Shown in pieces: positions 1 to 6,830 of a stretch of DNA of 9,442 nt. The stretch is taken from NCBI GenBank assembly GCA_002712305.1, contig PATE01000068.1, positions 7,409 to 16,850 on the forward strand, written 5' to 3'. How positions within the stretch are numbered: position 1 is the first letter of the stretch; each line of letters begins with the position of its first letter. The notes beneath the pieces were generated by a model, which had not been told where the DNA came from, did no database searches, and was given only the letters and a program-made list of their open reading frames with translations. The position numbers and the translations under genes were made by a program. Source of the DNA: Gemmatimonadota bacterium (GTDB lineage Bacteria; Latescibacterota; UBA2968; UBA8231).

Positions 1-257
1 GGAGGCATGGAACTTGACCTTCGGGATAGACGGCTGTTGCCAGGCACCAAGGGCATGCAATCGACGGCAGGAAATGGCGTCGGGCTACCTTACGGGGGGT
101 CTTTCGGGGCGTCAAGCTACGCCCGGGCCTCTGAGGAGGGCAGTGGGGTCTCTACCGTGCCTGACGCTTGCTCAACAGGGGGATATACGGTTAAGTTAGA
201 CGCTCTATTATAGAATCTGATTCAGCCCCTCCAACACAGGTCACTGAACTGAGCACG
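1..257. other. Gene-free leader region with nested complementary segments
   Basis: I see no recognisable gene here. Two short open frames exist (7-213 and 14-199), but their products look like no family and have no clear ribosome binding site. The stretch contains ordered complementarity. Bases 34-39 (ctgttg) pair with 173-178 (caacag), and just inside them 41-47 (caggcac) pair with 157-163 (gtgcctg). Local hairpins are possible at 62-66/78-82, 107-112/119-124 and 128-131/136-139. A UUCG-type loop occurs near 18-25. This could be a structured 5' leader of the oxidoreductase gene or the 3' part of a small RNA that begins before the window. It does not match tRNA, tmRNA, SRP RNA, RNase P RNA or 5S landmarks that I know. 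In GC-rich DNA such pairings also arise by chance. Confidence 0.3.
191..216 (+). promoter_or_regulatory. Possible promoter of the quinone oxidoreductase gene
   Basis: An AT-rich island at about 183-216 stands out from the GC-rich surroundings. TAGAAT (211-216) matches the sigma70 -10 consensus at five of six positions. TTAAGT (191-196) is a poor -35 candidate, and its 14-base spacer is shorter than the usual 16-18. Transcription would start near 222-224, giving a leader of about 35 bases before the ATG at 258. The weak -35 makes this tentative. Confidence 0.3.
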
Positions 258-1226
258 ATGAAGGCAACCCTTTTCAACGCCCACGGCGGCCCCGAGGTCT
301 TGTCCTACGAGGATGTCTCCGAGCCCACACCCTCTGCTGGCGAGGTTCTGCTGCGCCTGGACGCAGGTGGTCTCAACTACATCGACACCTATCATCGCGA
401 AGGTCTGTATCCGGTAGATCTGCCGTGCATTCCAGGCGTCGAGGGGGCCGGCGTCGTCATCGGACTCGGTGATGGCGTCACGGACGTCAAAGAAGGCGAT
501 CGTGTTGGTTTTGCCGGCGCCATGGGTTCCTACGCCGAACAGATCGCAGTGCCTGCGGACCGGCTGATCCCACTCCCAGAGGGATGCTCCAGCGAAGATG
601 CAGCGGCAGTTCTGCTGCAAGGGATGACGGCCCACTACCTGGTGCATGGTTCCTATTGTCTGGGAGCCGACGATACGGCCCTCGTTCACGCCGCCGCCGG
701 TGGGGTCGGGCTTCTGCTGGTGCAGATGGCCAAGAAGCGGGGTGCCCGCGTGATCGGCACCGTGTCCACGGCCGAGAAAGAAGCACTTGCCCGTGAAGCA
801 GGTGCCGATGAAGTCATTCGATACACCGAGACGGACTTCGAAGCCGAGACCCGCCGCCTCACCGATGATGCCGGCGTCGAAGTGGTCTACGACTCGGTCG
901 GCCTTACAACCTTCGACGCAGGCCTCCGCCTGTTGAAGCCCTTGGGCACGATGGTCTTGTTTGGGCAGTCTAGTGGCCCTGTCCCTCCCGTGAATCCGCA
1001 GATCCTGAGCGCGGAAGGGTCGCTGTTCCTGACTCGGCCGACCATGGCCCACTATATCCTCACCCGGCAAGCACTCCTCGACCGTGCTTCAGAGGTGCTC
1101 AACTGGGTCGCCTCTGGTGAGCTTTCGGTTCGCGTCGGCGCACGGTATTCGCTTGCCGAGGCTGACGCGGCCCATACTGCACTGCAGTCTCGCCAGACGA
1201 CGGGGAAGGTCCTGTTGCTGCCCTGA
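258..1226 (+). CDS. Zinc-free NAD(P)H:quinone oxidoreductase (QOR, MDR superfamily)
   Basis: This 322-residue protein has the usual length of the zeta-crystallin/QorA family. These cytosolic enzymes use NADPH to reduce quinones or other activated double-bond substrates. Visible signatures include the substrate-site GLNYIDTYHR segment (38-47), PGVEGAG (59-65), LQGMTAHYL (120-128), the Rossmann nucleotide loop HAAAGGVG (144-151), YDSVG (211-215), FGQSSGPVPP (235-244), the RPT..HY segment (260-266) and the C-terminal TTGKVLLLP. The zinc-binding cysteines of alcohol dehydrogenases are absent, which separates it from zinc MDR enzymes. The ATG at 258 starts right at the conserved MKA first strand, although no good Shine-Dalgarno precedes it. 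It sits alone on the plus strand, 92 bases ahead of the S1-protein gene. The family assignment is secure; the physiological substrate cannot be told. Confidence 0.92.
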   Translation: MKATLFNAHGGPEVLSYEDVSEPTPSAGEVLLRLDAGGLNYIDTYHREGLYPVDLPCIPGVEGAGVVIGLGDGVTDVKEGDRVGFAGAMGSYAEQIAVPADRLIPLPEGCSSEDAAAVLLQGMTAHYLVHGSYCLGADDTALVHAAAGGVGLLLVQMAKKRGARVIGTVSTAEKEALAREAGADEVIRYTETDFEAETRRLTDDAGVEVVYDSVGLTTFDAGLRLLKPLGTMVLFGQSSGPVPPVNPQILSAEGSLFLTRPTMAHYILTRQALLDRASEVLNWVASGELSVRVGARYSLAEADAAHTALQSRQTTGKVLLLP

Positions 1227-1258
1227 CAACCGTCCATCCACCCTACGATTTCGACCTC

Positions 1259-1291
1259 ACACGATTCGGATCGCACCGACTCCGATCGTGT
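1259..1291. repeat. Inverted repeat (11-bp stem) between the oxidoreductase and S1-protein genes
   Basis: Bases 1259-1265 (acacgat) are perfectly complementary to 1285-1291 (atcgtgt). After a single bulged T at 1266, cgga (1267-1270) pairs with tccg (1281-1284). The result is an 11-bp stem with a 10-base loop. It begins 33 bases after the oxidoreductase stop codon and ends 27 bases before the S1-protein start. No T-run follows, so it is not a classical Rho-independent terminator. It could be a transcript-end stabilising hairpin, a leader structure of the S1 mRNA, or an operator for a dimeric regulator. Confidence 0.5.
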
Positions 1292-1318
1292 TGCCACCGC
1301 AGGAGCGACTAGAAACAG

Positions 1319-2986
1319 ATGCAGGACAACGCGGAGAACCCGACCGACGACGCGCAGCAGGCGATGGACACTGCGCAGCCTCAACCCGAGGCTGCCGTGA
1401 CATCGTCAGTCAAGCCAGATGCTGAGGCGGGCGCTGAAGCGGCACCCGCAGCCTCAGAAGAGGCTGTATCAGCAGCTTCGAACGCCCCGTCTGCGTCGGT
1501 TGACTCAACTACAGAGTCCAATGCCTCGACGTCGGTGCCATCGGTGGCCACGGAAAGCACCTCTCCAGTCGTTGCGAGTCCGGAACCCGCTCAGACCCCC
1601 GAAGCTCAGCCTGCCAGTTCGGACGGGCAGACCTCACCCGAGTCGAGCCCCGTCGTCGATGCAGTTGATGCCTCTCAGCCTGCCTCAACAGCGGCAGAAG
1701 CTGCTGTCCCGACCCAGCCAACGACCGACGCGACGTCTACTACGCAGGTTGATGCACCAGCCGCTCAGGTCGAGGAATCAGCTGAACAGGCAGAAGAGCC
1801 TGCTGCGCAGGTAGACATGGGAAAGCTGCTCGAAGGCGAGAATGTCACCCCGGGCGCACAGATCAAGGCCGGTGAGCGGGTCAGTGGCGTGTTGGTGCGG
1901 GTAGGAGACGAAAACAGCTTCGTCGATTTTGGCGGGCGTTCGGAAGGGATTCTGTCGACGAGCGAATTGAAGGGGGAAGATGGCGAGTTTGCCTTCGCCG
2001 TGGGCGACCCCCTCGAGGCTTTCGTTGTCAGCGCCGCTGACGAGGTCCGTCTGTCCCGCTTCCTCAAAGGCGAGGATCGCGAGGCCGATATGCTCTACAA
2101 GGCCTTCAAGTCGGGCACTCCCGTCGAAGGCCGAGTCATGGCGGTCAACAAGTGGGGGCTGGGCGTTGAATTGGCAGGTACACGTGCCTTCTGCCCGATT
2201 TCCCAGATCGACACGTCCTTCGTGCAGAATCCGGAGGAATACCGTGACAAGACGATGCAATTCAAGATCATTCGATTCAGAGATCGCGGTCGTAGCATCG
2301 TCCTGTCTCGTCGAGCACTGCTGGAAGTAGAGCAGGAGAAACATGCCACTACGGTTCGGGCACAGATCGCCGTCGACGAGGTGCTCACCGGAACCGTGAC
2401 ACGCCTGGAGTCGTTCGGTGCCTTCGTCGACCTGGGTCATGGCGTGGAGGGCTTGGTACACGTCTCGGAATTCAAGCATGAACGTGTCGGCCATCCACAA
2501 GAGGTCGTCGAGTCCGGACAGGAAGTGAAGGTGAAGGTTCTTGAGGTCAAGAGTCTGGGCAGCCGTCGTAAAGAGCGGATCTCGCTGAGCCTGAAGGCTC
2601 TGGAGGCGGATCCCTGGGGTGAAGTTCGGGCCCAGTTCCCGCAGGGCAGCGTGGTGAACGGCAAGATTGAATCTCTCGAATCGTATGGTGCCTTCGTCGA
2701 GCTTGCCGAGGGGGTACGTGGGCTCGTCCACGTGTCTGAAATGGCTGATAAGCGCGTGAATCATCCACGAGACGTGGTCTCCGTCGGCGACGAGGTGAAG
2801 GTTGCCGTCGTCGAGCTCGACAACCGTCGCAAGCGGCTGCGCCTTTCGATTCGCCGCGCAGAGCAGATGGAGGGTGAGGCCAATCTCAAGGAATTCACCG
2901 ACCGGCAGCAGCGAGAGCAGGAGGAGGCCGGTAGCGCCAATTCGGCCATGCTCGAGGCACTGAAACGCGCACAACTCATCGGCTGA
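1319..2986 (+). CDS. S1 RNA-binding protein with four S1 domains and a long disordered N-terminus
   Basis: This 555-residue protein is related to ribosomal protein S1 and probably binds mRNA or ribosomes in the cytoplasm. Residues 1-165 are low-complexity, rich in Ala, Ser, Glu, Gln, Pro and Thr, with net acidic character and no predicted fold. Four S1 (OB-fold) repeats follow at about 184-250, 265-333, 353-427 and 442-514. Repeats 3 and 4 are the most canonical, with SFGAFVDL/SYGAFVEL followed by GLVHVSE; repeats 1 and 2 are divergent. A charged tail rich in Glu and Gln (515-555) ends the protein. With four repeats it is smaller than the six-repeat E. coli S1 and could be an accessory paralogue. 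AGGAG at 1301-1305 precedes the ATG by 13 bases, which is rather long. An internal ATG at 1817, behind caggt, would give only the S1 domains. trpB follows after 12 bases, so the genes are probably co-transcribed. Confidence 0.9.
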   Translation: MQDNAENPTDDAQQAMDTAQPQPEAAVTSSVKPDAEAGAEAAPAASEEAVSAASNAPSASVDSTTESNASTSVPSVATESTSPVVASPEPAQTPEAQPASSDGQTSPESSPVVDAVDASQPASTAAEAAVPTQPTTDATSTTQVDAPAAQVEESAEQAEEPAAQVDMGKLLEGENVTPGAQIKAGERVSGVLVRVGDENSFVDFGGRSEGILSTSELKGEDGEFAFAVGDPLEAFVVSAADEVRLSRFLKGEDREADMLYKAFKSGTPVEGRVMAVNKWGLGVELAGTRAFCPISQIDTSFVQNPEEYRDKTMQFKIIRFRDRGRSIVLSRRALLEVEQEKHATTVRAQIAVDEVLTGTVTRLESFGAFVDLGHGVEGLVHVSEFKHERVGHPQEVVESGQEVKVKVLEVKSLGSRRKERISLSLKALEADPWGEVRAQFPQGSVVNGKIESLESYGAFVELAEGVRGLVHVSEMADKRVNHPRDVVSVGDEVKVAVVELDNRRKRLRLSIRRAEQMEGEANLKEFTDRQQREQEEAGSANSAMLEALKRAQLIG

Positions 2987-2998
2987 CACGGTCAGATC

Positions 2999-4291
2999 AT
3001 GAGCCCTACCCCCAACGCCGTTCTCAGCCCTGCCGGCTGGGAGCGGCTTCTATTTCCCACCGACTACGATCCCGATGCCCGCCTCGGTTACTACGGCCCG
3101 TATGGCGGCTGTTTCGTGCCGGAGATCCTGTACACGACGATGCAGGAATTGACCGCCGTCTTCGACCAGGCGCGTCGCGATCCGGCGTTGTGGGCAGAGT
3201 TCGTCAGCGTGATGAGCACCTATTCCAGCCGTCCCACGCCCGTCACACATCTTGAGCGGCTCAGCGAGCGTCTTGGGGGCGCTCAGATCTACCTGAAACG
3301 CGAAGATCTCAACCAGACCGGTGCCCACAAGATCAACAATGTCATCGGCCAGGGACTGCTCATGCGCCGCATGGGGAAGAAGCGGGTCATCGCTGAAACC
3401 GGTGCCGGCCAACACGGCGTGGCCACGGCGACGATGGCCGCGAGATTCGGTCTGGAGTGCACGATCTACATGGGGGCTGTCGACGTGGAACGGCAGCGTC
3501 CGAATGTCTTCTGGATGGAGCAGCTCGGGGCGCGGGTGGTTTCGGTGGAAGACGGTTCAGCAACGCTGAAAGACGCCATCAACGAATGCCTCCGCGATTG
3601 GGCCTTCTCCATGGAGGACACCCACTACGCACTCGGTACCGCTTGCGGCCCCCATCCTTTCCCGCAGATGGTCGCCTGGTTTCAGAGACTCATCGGAGAA
3701 GAGGCCCGCGCCCAGATGGCAGAGGGGCCGGGGCTGCCAGAATGTGTGTACGCGTGTGTAGGGGGTGGTTCGAACGCGACGGGCATGTTTCTCGGATTTC
3801 TCGATGACGAGGTCGAACTGGTCGGCGTAGAGGCGGGCGGTGAGGGGATCGACAGTGGTCGACATGCGGCCCGTCTGGTCGGCGACGATGCCCGACCCGG
3901 CATCGCCCAGGGATACAAGACCTATTTCCTGCAGGACGAGGAAGGGCAGATGCGCCATACCCACTCGGTCTCGGCAGGCCTCGACTATATCGGTGTGAGT
4001 CCGATTCTCGCACACCTCGGCGACACAGGGCGAGTGCGATTCGAAGCCGTTACCGATGACGAGGCGATCGCTGCCCTGCGCCTGCTGATGGAGACGGAGG
4101 GGATCATCGGGGCTCTCGAGAGCACACACGCCGTAGCGGGTGCGATTCGCGAGGCTCCCACGATGAAAAAAGATCAGCGAATCCTGATCAATCTCTCGGG
4201 GCGTGGAGACAAAGATATCTTCACGATTGCAGACGCCCTGGGCGACGACAACTGGCAACAGTTCCTGCGCCGCCGCGGGCAGGGGGCATAA
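2999..4291 (+). CDS. trpB: Tryptophan synthase beta subunit
   Basis: This PLP enzyme condenses indole with L-serine to give L-tryptophan and works in a complex with TrpA. Key elements are present: LKREDLNQTGAHKINN, with the PLP lysine at K111; AETGAGQHG, with the catalytic glutamate E133; the PLP-phosphate loop GGGSNA (255-260); SVSAGLD, with D329; ALESTHA (372-378); and GRGDKD (401-406). At 430 residues it is somewhat longer than the common length of about 400, through an N-terminal extension before GYYGPYGG and a short C-terminal tail. The usual GLDYPGVGPE is replaced by GLDYIGVSPI, marking a sequence subgroup but leaving the catalytic residues intact. No clear Shine-Dalgarno precedes the ATG, so translation may depend on the upstream S1-protein gene, whose stop is 12 bases away. 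The downstream trpA follows after one base. Confidence 0.97.
   Translation: MSPTPNAVLSPAGWERLLFPTDYDPDARLGYYGPYGGCFVPEILYTTMQELTAVFDQARRDPALWAEFVSVMSTYSSRPTPVTHLERLSERLGGAQIYLKREDLNQTGAHKINNVIGQGLLMRRMGKKRVIAETGAGQHGVATATMAARFGLECTIYMGAVDVERQRPNVFWMEQLGARVVSVEDGSATLKDAINECLRDWAFSMEDTHYALGTACGPHPFPQMVAWFQRLIGEEARAQMAEGPGLPECVYACVGGGSNATGMFLGFLDDEVELVGVEAGGEGIDSGRHAARLVGDDARPGIAQGYKTYFLQDEEGQMRHTHSVSAGLDYIGVSPILAHLGDTGRVRFEAVTDDEAIAALRLLMETEGIIGALESTHAVAGAIREAPTMKKDQRILINLSGRGDKDIFTIADALGDDNWQQFLRRRGQGA
4281..4286 (+). promoter_or_regulatory. Shine-Dalgarno that sets the trpA start
   Basis: AGGGGG lies inside the last codons of trpB, six bases before the ATG at 4293. It supports that ATG over the in-frame ATG at 4203, which lies well inside trpB and would add 30 residues unlike any TrpA. 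Confidence 0.7.
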
Positions 4292-4292
4292 C

Positions 4293-5078
4293 ATGGATCT
4301 GGAGGCCTACATCCGCTCTCGCCTCGCTGGCGATCGTCGCGTGTTGCTCATGACCCACGTCATCGTGGGGTTTCCGTCTTTGGAAGCGAATCGTGCGATG
4401 CTCGCCGCGATGGCCGACGCCGATGTCGACCTGGTGGAACTGCAGATGCCCTTTTCAGAGCCCGTCGCCGATGGCCCCACCTTCGCCCGTGCGAACCAGA
4501 AGGCCCTGGAAGCTGGGCTACAGATGGACGACTACTTCGCCTTCTTCGAAGAGGCGGGCCAGTTGTGTCCTTGTCCTCGACTGATGATGGGTTACTACAA
4601 TCCCATCTTTCAGATGGGGCATGAAGCCTTTTGCGAACGCCTGCAGAACGTGGGTGGTGCAGGGTTCATTCTTCCCGATCTACCCTTCGAGGAGTATGAC
4701 GACCTGTTTCCGTTGAGCCAACAGCATGGGTTGACTTCGATCCTGTTGATGACCCCCACGAATCACACAGATCGGCTTCGGCAGATCGGTGAACACGCAC
4801 GAGGATTCGTCTACGCCGTTGCGCGCAAGGGAGTCACCGGGTCACGGACCCAGATGGAAGAAGAAGGAGGCGTCTTCGATCTGCTCTCACGGTGTCGAAG
4901 TGCGACGCAACTGCCTCTGGCCCTGGGTTTCGGACTGAGCAAGGGAGAGGACCTCCGGTTGCTCCACGACAGCGAAGCCGACGTGGGCATCGTAGGGTCT
5001 GCGTTGCTGCGTTCCTGGGAGGAAGAGGGCGAGCAGGGATACGCACGTCTGCTGACGGAGCTTGCCCAGGCGCGCTGA
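4293..5078 (+). CDS. trpA: Tryptophan synthase alpha subunit
   Basis: This TIM-barrel enzyme cleaves indole-3-glycerol phosphate to indole and glyceraldehyde-3-phosphate and channels the indole to TrpB. The 261 residues are normal length. Both catalytic acids fall at the same numbers as in the Salmonella enzyme: E49 in DLVEL and D60 in VADGP. Other signatures are MMGYYNPI (98-105), GFILPDLPFEE (124-134), the phosphate-binding ARKGVTGSRT (177-186) and VGSALL (234-239). The active-site segment reads VELQMPFSEPVADGP rather than the more common VELGIPFSDPLADGP, and the N-terminus has MTHVIVGFPS, so this is a divergent TrpA branch whose chemistry should be unchanged. It starts one base after the trpB stop, and the pair is almost certainly translationally coupled. 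No other trp gene is in the window, so the pathway genes are at least partly split. Confidence 0.95.
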   Translation: MDLEAYIRSRLAGDRRVLLMTHVIVGFPSLEANRAMLAAMADADVDLVELQMPFSEPVADGPTFARANQKALEAGLQMDDYFAFFEEAGQLCPCPRLMMGYYNPIFQMGHEAFCERLQNVGGAGFILPDLPFEEYDDLFPLSQQHGLTSILLMTPTNHTDRLRQIGEHARGFVYAVARKGVTGSRTQMEEEGGVFDLLSRCRSATQLPLALGFGLSKGEDLRLLHDSEADVGIVGSALLRSWEEEGEQGYARLLTELAQAR

Positions 5079-5100
5079 TACAACTCTGCACGTGTTTGGG

Positions 5101-6003
5101 TCAGGCTGCCTCTGCCTGATCTCGCAACCTCTCCAAGTATTCCCGATAGTCACAGTTCGGCAGGCGAGCGATGAGTCGCTGGAAGCCATCGGCATCGATG
5201 AAACCCTGTTCGAAGGCGATCTCTTCGAGGCATGCGATCTTCAACCCCTGCCGCTGTTCGATTGCTTCGATGAAATTGCTCGCCTCCTGCAGGCTCGACG
5301 GTGTGCCCGTATCGAGCCAGGCGATTCCGCGACCCAGTCGAGTGACCTCGAGATCTCCGCGTTCCAGATACGTGCGATTCACGTCGGTGATCTCCAACTC
5401 CCCACGTCCCGAAGGGCGCAGCGCCCGGCACACATCGGCCACGTCTGCCCCGTACAGATACAGGCCAGGTACGGCGTAGTTCGACTTGGGTTGTGGCGGC
5501 TTTTCTTCGATGGCGATAACGCCGCCCTCCGCATCCAGTTCGAGGACGCCGAAGTCCTGAGGATTGCTGACGTAGTATGCGAAGATGCGACCTCCCGCCT
5601 GGAAGGCGGACACATCGCCCGCGAAGCCACGATCCGATCCATCTCGGCCTCCCTGGAAGTAATCTCCATAGAAGATGTTGTCGCCGAGAATCAGGCAGGC
5701 CGGCTCGCCGGCAAGGAACTGCTCGGTCAGAAGGAAGGCCTGGGCGATTCCCTCCGGCTTCTCCTGTACGACATAGGTGAACTCGACGCCGAGATCGGAT
5801 CCATCTCCGAGGAAATCCTCGATGATCGGTAGATCACGAGGTGTCGAGATGATGCAGATCTCTTTCATGCCGCCCAGCATCAACGTCGACAGGGGATAAC
5901 AGATCATGGGTTTGTCGTAGATGGGCAGCAGTTGTTTGCAGACGATGCGAGTCAACGGATAGAGACGTGACCCCGTCCCGCCGGCGAGGATGATTCCCTT
6001 CAT
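5101..6003 (-). CDS. rmlA: Glucose-1-phosphate thymidylyltransferase
   Basis: This cytosolic nucleotidyltransferase makes dTDP-glucose from dTTP and glucose-1-phosphate. That is the first step toward dTDP-L-rhamnose and other dTDP-deoxysugars for O-antigen, glycans or glycosylation. The 300 residues fit the family, which is about 290 long. The nucleotide-binding loop GGTGSRLYPLT (8-18) is followed by KQLLPIYDKPM (23-33), the metal-binding aspartate D108 in LGDN, EEKP with K168, GRGELEITDVN (199-209) and WLDTGT with D231. About five extra residues appear near 117-137 relative to what I recall of typical RmlA, and the usual DPERYGV reads NPQDFGV. The gene begins nine bases after the SDR gene stop, and AGGC overlaps that stop as a plausible ribosome site, so the two form an operon. 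It converges on trpA with only 22 bases between stops and no visible terminator. No rmlB, rmlC or rmlD is nearby. Confidence 0.95.
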   Translation of the reverse strand: MKGIILAGGTGSRLYPLTRIVCKQLLPIYDKPMICYPLSTLMLGGMKEICIISTPRDLPIIEDFLGDGSDLGVEFTYVVQEKPEGIAQAFLLTEQFLAGEPACLILGDNIFYGDYFQGGRDGSDRGFAGDVSAFQAGGRIFAYYVSNPQDFGVLELDAEGGVIAIEEKPPQPKSNYAVPGLYLYGADVADVCRALRPSGRGELEITDVNRTYLERGDLEVTRLGRGIAWLDTGTPSSLQEASNFIEAIEQRQGLKIACLEEIAFEQGFIDADGFQRLIARLPNCDYREYLERLRDQAEAA

Positions 6004-6012
6004 AGGGTGTGC

Positions 6013-6753
6013 CTAGTCCATGTGGAGACCGCCATTGACGTCGACGATCTCTCCGGTGATGTGAGTAGCGTCATCGCTGGCAAGAAACAGCGCACAGCGG
6101 GCGACATCTTCGGGATGGCCCTTGGAGCCCAAAGGAATCTGTTGGGCCAGAGCCGCGTGATCGGGGGACAGGCCGCGCGTCATCTGCGTGTCGATGACGC
6201 CAGGGGCGATGGCATTCACTCTCACACCATGGGGGGCAAGGATCCTGGCCAGGTGCACGGTCAGGTTGGACACACCTGCCTTGGCTGCCGAATAGGGGGG
6301 GCCGGCGGCAATGCCGCCGTTCTTGGCTGCCAGTGAGGACATGTTGATGATGACTCCCTTTCCCCGATCCTGCATGTGGGGCATCACGGACTGCGCACAG
6401 AAAAAGGGCCCGCGTAGGTTGATCGCCAGGAGTCGATCCCACGTCTCTTCATCACAATCCTGAGCCGTCGTGAAGACGAGGTAACCTGCATTGTTGACGA
6501 GGATATCTAGGTGGCCGAATTCTTCGATCACCTTTGTTACACCTGCTCGGCAGGCAGCAACATTGGCTACGTCGAGGGGCAGAGAGAAACTGCCCGAACT
6601 CAGCGTCGCCGCCATGGCGGCGGCGCCCTCCGTATCGATGTCGGCGACGGCCACCTTGGCTCCTTCGGCGGAAAAACAGGTGCAGATCGCCGCACCGATC
6701 CCTCGGGCGCCACCCGTGACCAGCGCCGTGCGCCCCTGCAGTCTTCCGCTCAT
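6013..6753 (-). CDS. SDR family NAD(P)-dependent oxidoreductase (FabG-like)
   Basis: This 246-residue classical short-chain dehydrogenase/reductase is cytosolic and oxidises or reduces an alcohol/ketone pair. It shows the cofactor loop TGGARGIG (13-20), D38 at the end of the second strand (ADID, suggesting NAD(H) preference), NNAG (87-90), structural N112, catalytic S140 in NMSS, and Y154 and K158 in the YSAAK motif. The C-terminal ITGEIVDVNGG is typical of the FabG/glucose-dehydrogenase-like group. AGGGA seven bases before the ATG supports this start. It lies directly upstream of rmlA on the same strand, so a role in sugar metabolism is possible. It is not RmlB or RmlD, which belong to the extended SDR class, and the substrate cannot be assigned from sequence alone. 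Confidence 0.9.
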   Translation of the reverse strand: MSGRLQGRTALVTGGARGIGAAICTCFSAEGAKVAVADIDTEGAAAMAATLSSGSFSLPLDVANVAACRAGVTKVIEEFGHLDILVNNAGYLVFTTAQDCDEETWDRLLAINLRGPFFCAQSVMPHMQDRGKGVIINMSSLAAKNGGIAAGPPYSAAKAGVSNLTVHLARILAPHGVRVNAIAPGVIDTQMTRGLSPDHAALAQQIPLGSKGHPEDVARCALFLASDDATHITGEIVDVNGGLHMD

Positions 6754-6830
6754 GATGGTTCCCTGGGTAGCAGGTCAGTTCGAAGTGTAAGACGAAACAT
6801 CAGCCGACCAGTTCCTTCGTCAGAGCCATT

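Noticed and set aside
7-213. Small open frames at 7-213 and 14-199
   Set aside because: They overlap in different frames, lack homologous features and a clear ribosome site, and cover the structured-looking region; coding is not supported.
222-1070. 282-residue minus-strand open frame
   Set aside because: It is antisense to the quinone oxidoreductase and resembles no family.
1778-2989. 403-residue minus-strand open frame
   Set aside because: It is fully antisense to the well-supported S1-domain gene, with a composition typical of a complementary-strand shadow and no recognisable motif.
5079-5100. Bidirectional terminator between trpA and rmlA
   Set aside because: The 22-base gap has no convincing stem-loop or T-run.
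5062-5832. 256-residue plus-strand open frame
   Set aside because: It lies antisense to rmlA, whose motifs are complete, and begins inside trpA.
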